Source: Dryas octopetala (Eukaryota > Streptophyta > Magnoliopsida > Rosales > Rosaceae). Taken from it: 64,000 nt of DNA. The stretch spans positions 15,252,001 to 15,316,000 of the forward strand of contig OY992838.1 of NCBI GenBank assembly GCA_963921425.1. Reading direction: 5' to 3'. Under the pieces are notes generated by a model. That model had not been told where the DNA came from and made no database searches. It saw nothing but the letters and a program-made list of their open reading frames with translations. Positions 56,168 to 64,000 of the stretch are shown here, one piece after another (position 1 is the first letter of the stretch; the number at the start of each line of letters is the position of its first letter). The position numbers and the translations under genes were made by a program.

Positions 56168-59100
56168 TCAGGTAGTCCAACCGTGGATAGCAAGCAATTC
56201 ACCACATGTTATCATATGCAATGGCTTTGACAAATGTAACCTATGAGCTGAGAGAAATTGAGAAATTTGTTTCATTGTTGGACGAGATTGCGGACTGGCA
56301 TTCAAGCAGCCAAACGCTGCCTTCAAAAGAGAGAGCACTTCCCTTGCTTCTTGATGTGTAGGAGGGGAAATGCGTTGGTCCAAAAACTCCACAGCTGGCA
56401 TTTCATGGGCTGGTACTGCAGATGAAGACGACAAGGATGATGATGATGATGACCATGATAATAAAGATGAGAGAAGATCTCCTGGATGCCTTCCCAAAAT
56501 TATTTCCAATGTTACTACTCCAAAGCTATACACATCGCATTTCTCAGTCACTTCCATTGTATACGCAAGCTCTGCTTAGAACAAAAGCTCATACCAGTGG
56601 CATGTTAGTATATAGGTATAACTATTCAAGGAAAGTTTAAAGAAATTAATCGTATCATGCTATCAGTGATTAATTAGAGGTGTAACTAAGTTTATCCTTA
56701 ATTAAGCTCATCCTAACAATGAAAAAGAATTATTGGCCTATAAAGAAAAGAATAAAATATGTTAAATATATAATAACACAAAAACCATAAAACCACAATA
56801 TTACCTGGTGCCACATATCCGTATGTGCCTGCAAGGGCAGTCCAATTAGTTGAGTCAGGGTTCAAAAACTTAGCAGTACCAAAGTCTGAAACACAGCCCT
56901 CATATTCAGAATCCACCAAAATGTTCTTGCTTGATATGTCTCGATGCACAATTGGTGGCAAGCAATCATGGTGCATGTAATACAAGGCATGAGCTACACC
57001 TTTAGCAATATTCACTCTTTTACTCCACCCCAATTCTTTAGCTTCATCATCTTTGCTCAACATTGTGGCCAAGCTACCCCTTTCTAGATACTCATACACC
57101 AAAAATGAGTGCTGTTTATGGGAACAAAAACCATAAAGCTTCATAATGTTTCGGTGACGTATCTCTGTTAGTGCCCTTATTTCATTCAAGAACTCCTTTT
57201 GAAAATTCTTCTCACCATTGCATAGCAGGTGGAGTTTCTTCACGGCAACTTCCACGTTGGCAGATGGCAAATTTGCTCTGAAGACTCTTCCATGTCCTCC
57301 TTTCCCAATGCAATATTTAGAATCAAAATCCTCGGTTGCCCTTATGATTTCCTCATACATGGATTTTCCATCAAAATTTAATACTGAAAAAGAAACCTCT
57401 TCATGCGCGATGGTTTCTTCTGGATGCTGATGCTTCTTTTTCCCTTCTACTACAAAGGCAATTGTAAATATAGAAGAAAGAAGTAAAAGTGCTGCCACAA
57501 GAGAAAATGTGATTACAAATATGAGTTTGTGGTCCTTTTCCTTTTTTGTGCCATGTTTGCAGGGTTGCAAAGCTCCAACGTTGCCACACAATCCTTTGTT
57601 GCCTTGTAACGCTTCTGGGAGAGCATCTTGAAATGCGCTGATGTTGGGAAGGGGACCTTCTAAGTCATTGTAGGATATGTCAATATTCAACAAGCCGTGC
57701 ATACCTCCAAAACTTGTTGGAATGAAACCAGAAAGATTATTGTGGGAAAGATTCAGCTCCACCAAACTCTCCAAATTGCCCATTGCTGATGGTATCTTAC
57801 CTCCAAGCAAGTTACCACTTAAATCAAGTTGGGTCAAGTGAACTAATTTCCCCAACTGAACTGGAATTCTTTGATTGAACTGGTTGTTGCTCAAATTTAA
57901 ATAGAATAATTTGACCAAGTCACCCAGAAGGCTAGGAATTGAATCATTGAATTTGTTTGTGGACAAGTCGAGATACTCAAGATTAGTTAGTGATCCAAAT
58001 TCTGAGGGTACACGACCAGACAGTTGATTTCTATCCAACATCAGCCTCTGCAAAGAGGTCAATGTCCCAAACTCCTTTGGGATAATCCCAACTAAACGAT
58101 TTGAAGAAAGATTGAGTTCTTGAAGTTGGATTGCATTGCCAATTTCAGGTGATATACTACCAGTAAGGTTGTTTCCCCCTATTCGTAAGGCTGTTAACTG
58201 TGGGCACTGCCCCCAATTGTGTGAGATTTCACCATAAAATTTATTGTCACTTATATCTGTAAAATGAAGATTTGGATAGACACCAAAATCTTCAGATATA
58301 TTGCCTGTCAATTGGTTCCCATGAAGCCGCAATCTGAATAAGCTGATGCAGGTTTTCAAGCTTTTGGGGATTGGACCAGTGAAATGGTTGTTGCTTACTG
58401 ATAAGTTTTTGAGTGATCCACCATGGCAAAGGTTTTGGGGCAAATAATCAACTAATTCATTTTTATATAACTGCAAGTTTGTCAACCTTGTGAGATTTCC
58501 TATTTCTGGTGGGATAATTCCAGAAAGCTTATTTGTAGAGAGATAGAGATGGGTAAGATTTCTCAAATCACCTAATGAAGTAGGAATTGAACCAGTGAAT
58601 TGGTTCCCGCCCAGCTTTAACTCCACCAGAGACTTCATGTTCCCTATCTCTTTAGGAATAGTTCCAGAAAACTTATTTCTAGAAAGATCGAGATGGGTAA
58701 GATTTCTCAAATCACCAAATGAAGTAGGAATTGAACCAATGAATTGGTTCCAGCCCAGCTCTAGCTCCACCAGAGACTTCAAGTTCCCTAACTCTTTAGG
58801 AATAGTTCCAGAAAATTTATTTCTAGAAAGATAGAGAAGGGTAAGATTTCTCAAATCACCTAATGAAGTAGGAATTGAACCAGTGAATTGGTTCCAGCTT
58901 AGCTCTAGCTCCACCAGAGACTTCAAGTTCCCTATCTCTTTGGGAATAGTGCCAGAAAACTTATTTCCCCAAAGATGGAGAAGGGTAAGATTTGTTAGTA
59001 GACAGATTTCTGATGGGATTCTCCCAGACAACTGATTGTCAGAGAGATCAAGATGAATGAGTTTTGAGAGGAAACTGATCTGAGGTGGGAAGGGATCAAA

Positions 59101-59487
59101 GAGTTGATTGATGCTGAGGTCAAGATATTCAAGATTAGGGAAGGACAAGAAAGAAAATTCATGTAGCGTACCTTGTAAACCAGAGTTGGTAAGGTTTATC
59201 CCGGTGACACTTCCAGCAGCGTCGCATGAAATCCCAGCCCAAATGCATGGGCTTGTATTTGGTTTATGATTGGTGGAAGAATTGGTGGCATTGTTACTGG
59301 GAAGATAAGTCCATGAGGTGAGATTATTGAACTGGGTTTGATTATGAAAGCTGGCTTTCCATTTGAGAAGAGCCTCTGCTTCAGTAGGAGCAACAGAAGA
59401 AGAAAAAACAAAGTTTGATGATGAAATCAGCTCAACATACAAGATAAGGCAAAAAGCAAAAGAGCATGATACTTTTGAAGATGTCAT
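56168..59487 (-). CDS. LRR receptor-like kinase, MIK2-like (LRR-XII-type)
   Basis: Two exons, 59487-56805 and 56571-56168 (donor CACCAG|GTAATA, acceptor AAGCAG), join in frame to 3087 nt, 1028 aa. Signal peptide about 1-31; N-terminal LRR cap ([18 protein letters not shown]); about 22 leucine-rich repeats (about 105-640), three of which are 144-bp tandem copies; C-cap [12 protein letters not shown]. One transmembrane helix spans about 650-676. The kinase has the glycine loop GKGGHGRVF (about 726), VAVKKL (about 748), [10 protein letters not shown] (about 847, RD type), SDFGTAKFL (about 867) and GTYGYVAPE, where the intron falls as in this subfamily. All catalytic residues are present. It likely senses an extracellular ligand at the plasma membrane; MIK2 relatives act in immunity and development. 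The specific ligand is unknown. Confidence 0.93.
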
Positions 59488-59533
59488 GGTTTTTCTTTTT
59501 GGTGTATATAATGTTTATACTACTTCTGGGACT

Positions 59534-59541
59534 TATTTATA
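59534..59541 (-). promoter_or_regulatory. TATA box of the receptor kinase gene
   Basis: TATAAATA on the minus strand, 46 bp upstream of the ATG at 59487. This is the right distance for a TATA box with a short leader. It is the only strong match in the first 100 bp upstream. Confidence 0.5.
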
Positions 59542-60945
59542 GTGCCAACTGCCCTGCATTAGCTATAATTATTCTAAGGGCCCTGTTCTCTCTTCTGTAA
59601 TAAGTTGGTAAGTATTCCAGGGTTCAGAAGTCTTTCCAATAATTCCATGGAGTTTTTCACATGCTTGAGTCAAAGTCTTTGTTTGTCATCTTTAAAGACT
59701 AAGAACAGCTCATCCATATGAGTAGAAAAAGACTAAGAACAGGAAAAGAGTGACAGCACGGCAAGCATGTATTAACAGGTGAATTGCAAAGAGTGAGAAT
59801 TCATGCAATATATGAAAATAAGCCAGAATTCATGCAATATAAGAAAATAAGCCAGAGAGCATATTTTATCAGAATAAGTTGAAGATGTCCATAACAGTGA
59901 TGGGTTAACCCATCTTGCTAACGAGCTAAAGCTAAAATTAGCAATACAAAAGTAAAATATATTTTCTCTCATACTGATTACATATTGGGTATCTCCTATA
60001 TATAGGAAAGGGAAAGTAAATAAGTATCTAATAGGAAATATTGCCCATAACAGTGTCAAAGTCTTCGTCTCTTATATTTACTGTAAATTAACTTATGTTC
60101 CTCAATAAAGTTAGGTGCAAATTGTTTTCTGTTTTGGGCCTTTGGCTCGCAGTCACCAAAAAAAACAAAAGAAAATAAATTCACAAGTCTTCAGGTAGAC
60201 TTGGAAGGTGTTTCCAACTTTCTCCTTCACTTTTGTTTCTCAATCATAAGTCTTTGTGTCTTTTCTCTTTAAAGTTAAATGCAACTTTTGCATTTTATTG
60301 GATGTTTGACAGAGGGGGTTGAGACTTGAGATGGGTCCTACTCGTACCTAAAAGATTGATAGTGCTAGACTGATGAAGAAGACTTGATCGAAGACCTTGT
60401 CTGAAGGGACCATAAAATTAGTGCACATCTAGTTAAAGTCTTTGTCTCAATCTCTAATGTTAAAATTGGAAATTTTGCTTGGTCTTCTTCAACTTAATAA
60501 TGAAATGAAAATGATAGATTCATAGAAGCAGCTCATCCACTTGAATAGGAAACACTAAAGATCGAGCAGAGTACATCATCAATATGAGCTTAGTTAAATT
60601 AATCTTATTTTTCTATTAAATGTTTTTGTGGCCTTAAAATGAGCGTGTGCGTTAGGTTAATATGCTAAGCTAGCTAGTCTTTTATCAAACAACAGATATA
60701 TATATAGTTAAAGTAAAATCAAGCTTCAAACTTCAACGATCGAGGAAAAAACCCAACAAAAAAACAATAACAAAAGAAAGAAAAGTAGTATTCAATCTTA
60801 ATTGCATATCTAATTATTTCGGCCAAATGAATTGGTTAATTACTAATTAGTTTGAGCTTTGCGGAGTCTTCTCTTTAAGGATGGTATATCGCAAGATTTA
60901 GAACACATATTATCAATTATCAAACCATCTAACAAAACGAAATCC
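59542..60945. other. Upstream region of the receptor kinase, no gene seen
   Basis: About 1.4 kb of AT-rich DNA. It has a short near-repeat (AATTCATGCAATATA.GAAAATAAGCCAGA at about 59800-59860, twice) and several CAAAGTCTTTGT phrases (about 59673, 60056, 60436) that may mark old local duplications. Only short non-gene frames are present. Confidence 0.4.
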
Positions 60946-61146
60946 TTGTTTTATTCTTTTTAACTTCTCACAAGGAAAAACAAATTCAACTTTATAAAGT
61001 ACGTACATATTAGTCACAACAAAAGATTGATAAAAAAATTAAACAGAAATATAAGTAGGAAAGAAGCACATTAATTTCTATCAGGTAGTCAAACCATAGA
61101 GAGCAAGCAATTTTTTTTTTTGTTATCATATTCAATGACTAGCTTT
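60946..61146 (-). pseudogene. Relic of a second receptor-kinase 3' end
   Basis: AGGAAAGAAGCACATT, ATCAGGTAGTC.AACC and AGCAAGCAATT followed by GTTATCATAT.CAATG.CT match the last codons and 3' flank of the intact kinase (56152-56230), in the same orientation. The last codons correspond to the LLAIHGWTT-stop region but carry a T-tract insertion and substitutions. Upstream kinase sequence is lost where the CACTA end begins at 61147. About 200 bp of homology remains. Confidence 0.65.
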
Positions 61147-61467
61147 CACTACAAGAAAAACATATTTGGGCGACGAAACTTTGGGAGACGAACATAGATT
61201 CGTCGCCCAAATCAACTTTGGGTGACAAATCAAAAAATTTGTCGCCTAATCCCATACAGGTTTGGGCGGCCAAGATCACTTTGAGCGACGAATATGATGT
61301 TCCTCGCCTAAAAGGACTTTGGGTGACGACAATACTTCATCGCCTCAAATCACGCGCCAAAATGGTGGTTGATTTATCCATTGGGCGACGAATATGTAGG
61401 TTCCTCGCCCAAAGTGACTTTGGGTGACGAACATTCAAATTCCTCGCTTAAAGTCACTTTGGGTGAC
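61147..61467 (+). mobile_element. CACTA transposon end, truncated
   Basis: It begins CACTACAAGAAAAACATATT, the canonical CACTA terminus, followed by subterminal tandem motifs of the form TTTGGG(C/T)GACGAA in both orientations (at least ten between 61165 and 61467), as is typical of En/Spm-type subterminal repeats. It stops abruptly where duplicated-block copy 2 begins, and no opposite end is present in the window. Confidence 0.7.
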
Positions 61468-62357
61468 GAAACATAATTTTTTTTTAAGAAAATCAAAGTG
61501 CTTCTTGTAAATGTATTTAGAAGCGCTTCCAGGTTCTTCTCCAAGAAACACTTTCAAGTGCTTTTATAATCCAAAAACACATTTAATTTTTTTTGCCAAA
61601 TGCAAGCAAAAACTCTTTTGACTATTTAAAAGTGCTTTTAAGCCTTTTAAAATGCTGACACACATGCCCTATGTACAATTAAAAGAAGTATTTTGATTTT
61701 TAATAAAAAAATTGTGCTTTTGACAAAAGTGCTACTAGTAATCGTGCTACTAAGCAAAAGCACTCCAAACAGGCCCTAAGAATCCCAAACTTCCATTATC
61801 ATTTGGGTGTGGGCTGGGTGGTGAGGGTGAGATTCAGTCACATGCTGTAAAGTCAAAAGAAAAAAAGGGATGGGGGCTAAGTTCCAATTTCGGCTCAGAG
61901 TTAGGTTCTGTTAAGGGGAAGAGGGTAGAGGGCTTATTTCTAACCTCTTTTTAGGGTCTTCTTCCACCAGAAAAGAGCCCTATGCAAGGAAAAATAAATA
62001 TATCACCAAGAAAAAGGGGAAATTTTATGAAGTGATCTTGAAAGCCTTCGTTGATTTCACTAGATGAAGCATAAGACACTTCAAGGCAAGGGAAACACTA
62101 TTTTGCAATAACCCATTTCTTATCTTGTCACTGCGCTGATTTCTTAAACTTTTGGATTTTAGTTTTGTTCAAATACTTTTTCCTCTCCTTTTTCTAATAT
62201 GTAATAGCAAAACTTTGACGAGTCATTTTGTTCATTTTACTAACATCTTCAGGCTTTTGGTATTCTTTATAGTATGGATATTACTTAAAATATCATTAAT
62301 TTTTTTTATAATATTCACAGTACATAGTATGCTAATGAGTAATTTATCTTCTACCAG

Positions 62358-62662
62358 AAGAAGAAACTCCGTAGCCGACAAAAGAAAGTGAAAGCATATG
62401 ATCTCTCTTCCCTCTCAGAGTTCCTGCCTGAGTTGAAGGCTGAACAGCAACCAACTCCTGCATCAGAGTTCAAGCTAAATTGTAAATCCATGAAAAGGCT
62501 AATGTAAGTCTTCCAATTCTTTGACTCTGAATCCTGATGCAAGCTTTAATTTCCCTTTTCAATTGTTTTATATGGAATTTGAGTGAAGTAATAGTGGATT
62601 CCATTTTCATCAGATTGAAAGAACGTAAGCAGTTGACTACAGTTCTTAATCATCCCACTTTT
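62358..62662 (+). pseudogene. SLX9 exon 4-5 copy, truncated
   Basis: Exon 4 (62358-62503) is identical in coding sense to 52918-53063. Exon 5 starts at 62614 (LKERKQLTTVLNHPTF) but a deletion cuts it after about 48 nt and fuses unrelated 3' sequence, giving a short aberrant tail. Exons 1-3 have no copy in the duplicated block, so it has no start of its own. Confidence 0.85.
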
Positions 62663-63061
62663 AATTCGTCATTTCTGACCATATACTTTGTTGATTTAGG
62701 ACACCTGAATGTAATGTTTTTTATGTATATATATATATATATATATATTATAATTTTCCAAAATCTAGCGCGTTTCAAAAGCGTTTAGTCAGGGATAAAT
62801 ACATGTTACTTGAAGGAAAAATTTGAGCTTAGATATATTGTGTTTGTTTGTGCATAGAACAAATTTTAGTTGCATTCATTCATTTTATTGGTTTTCTTTG
62901 GAAAAAAAAAAACATGTTTTAGACCCGCCAGATTTGATACTTTTTTCTAGGCAATTTGAATTTAAAGAATAAACTTAAAATTGATGTCAACATAATTTAA
63001 ATCAAAGGTCAGACCAGAAAAAAAAAAAAAAAAAAAGCTTGAAATCAATTCCCAAATTCAT

Positions 63062-63246
63062 TTGTGTAGTGTTTGAGAGTTGCATTGATCTACACTTTGC
63101 TCCATGTAGCCAAAACCCTGATAATATCCTCATGATTGTAGGCCTTCTCCGAGATCTGTTCATGGAGTATCTTACCCTCTGATTTTGCCAGAGTCATGTT
63201 CACCTCATATCTATATGCGCTAACAAGAGGTGCCAAAAGCTGGGAA
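63062..63246 (-). pseudogene. Annexin last-exon copy
   Basis: It matches 54026-54217 (minus strand), encoding the degraded fourth annexin repeat, with a 9-bp deletion (loss of CTCCCTCAT-type sequence near 63207) and scattered substitutions. Annexin exon 2 is deleted from this copy; exon 1 would lie beyond the window. Confidence 0.75.
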
Positions 63247-64000
63247 GAGCAAAGTTAGGCAGTAATTCTCTATTTGGTGCAAGGAGAAAAAAACTTCTTA
63301 AATGAAATAAAACTTTGATATGATAAGTCCAAAACAAAATAAACTTGCCCAGCAGAAATTATACATATATAAAATTAAAAAATTTGAAGAAAAGAAGGCA
63401 TATATCAATGGATGACTATAGCCAGTGCTTTGCTAGGACCTTTCTTTAATTTCCCTTGAGACTGTGCTAACTCTGTTCCATTGCCACCAGCCATTATATG
63501 ATTGATCATTTTCACCCACACGTCTGTGGGAAGCTTAGAAACAGTTTAGGAATTACAGATATGTTATAATCTTCCTGTCTTGAAAGCAGTATCACCCTCT
63601 GATTAAGAGAAATTCAGAAAAACCAAATGTGTCAGCCCTTTCAACAGATGTGTTTGCTTCCACAGGTAAGTTAATTAGCCAAAGATTAAGCTTGCAATTA
63701 TTATCATGCTGGGAAATTTCATCAAATCAAAGAAGGTACATAGAATGTCTTGGGAAAATTTATGCTGTCAAGAATCAAACAGATCAAATAATTAACTTCA
63801 CTCTATTGCTTCCTCTACCAAATGATATGTTGTCTTACAGTAAGAACTGAATAGCCTTCTCATCGTCCAAGGTTTTTGATCATTTACTATTACTCATCCA
63901 TCACTCTTAAACATTTCATGTCAAAACCATTTTCATTTAAAATCAGATCATCTACAAAGCTGCTATAATTTATGTATACCAATTATTTCCTTTTTTTCCA

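Larger units (their letters stand above)
61470..64000. repeat. Segmental duplication, copy 2 (runs off the window)
   Basis: Same orientation as 52022-55345. Relative to copy 1 it lacks about 395 bp from within SLX9 exon 5 to beyond its 3' UTR A tract (junction at 62660, with CTTT microhomology). It also lacks about 440 bp containing annexin exon 2 (junction near 63690), and has about 70 bp at 63486-63556 absent from copy 1. It still matches copy 1 at position 64000. Confidence 0.9.

Noticed and set aside
56370-56640. Asp-rich and Met-rich frames on the plus strand
   Set aside because: They are antisense shadows of the second exon of the receptor kinase (a Ser-rich codon run).
1-64000. CRISPR arrays, bacterial operons, rRNA genes
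   Set aside because: The window is plant nuclear DNA. No spaced identical short repeats with unique spacers and no rRNA-like segments were seen.
1-64000. tRNA genes
   Set aside because: Scanned for GGTTCGAATCC-type B boxes paired with an upstream A box. Only isolated degenerate matches (for example near 39440 and 12580) without a cloverleaf were found. TGGTATCAGAG at 12552 is a primer-binding site, not a tRNA.

Overview
This window looks like nuclear DNA of a flowering plant, most likely a woody eudicot. The support is spliced genes with GT-AG introns of up to about 4.5 kb, AT-rich intergenic DNA, and many plant transposon types (LTR/TRIM, LINE, hAT, PIF/Harbinger, CACTA, Mutator-like, Helitron). 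Resemblance of an annexin relic to the fruit annexin (RJ4-type) group fits Rosaceae, but the family is an inference, not shown.

Four genes can be spliced by eye into uninterrupted reading frames. (1) A MORN-repeat phosphatidylinositol-4-phosphate 5-kinase, + strand, 2393-15167, 9 coding exons, 774 aa. (2) An ARGLU1-like RS/coiled-coil nuclear protein, - strand, 25708-20152, 4 coding exons, 303 aa. (3) An SLX9/FAM207A-type ribosome biogenesis protein, + strand, 47980-53378, 5 exons, 159 aa. (4) A MIK2-like leucine-rich-repeat receptor kinase, - strand, 59487-56168, 2 exons, 1028 aa. The first two are convergent. They show no functional link beyond proximity, and nothing resembles an operon or a coordinated gene system.

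Between them lie gene relics: a mitochondrial ATP synthase delta-subunit fragment beside Helitron ends (29.3 kb), a papain-like protease fragment (34.1-34.5 kb), a NAC-domain fragment (38.8-39.2 kb), the end of an Aux/IAA gene (40.3-40.6 kb) and an annexin pseudogene (54.0-55.6 kb).

Layout: 1-15.2 kb is the PIP5K locus, whose introns hold a LINE tail, two TRIM-type elements and a solo LTR. 15.2-20.1 kb is repeat-like intergenic DNA. 20.1-26.6 kb is the ARGLU1-like gene. 26.7-47.9 kb is a transposon and relic zone: a long-TIR element, tandem Helitron ends, a gypsy fragment, hAT and Harbinger transposase fragments, foldback elements, direct repeats and a CACTA mini-element. 48-53.4 kb is SLX9, with a 4.5 kb third intron carrying two solo LTRs and a DUF4283-type fragment. 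54-64 kb is a duplicated SLX9-3'end/annexin/receptor-kinase block, with the intact receptor kinase between the two copies.

No wholly new biological system is evident. The most interesting items are the Helitron-associated ATP synthase fragment, the duplicated block with a receptor-kinase relic at its boundary, a solo LTR duplicated together with its target site, and a cluster of several independent gene relics between 29 and 41 kb.
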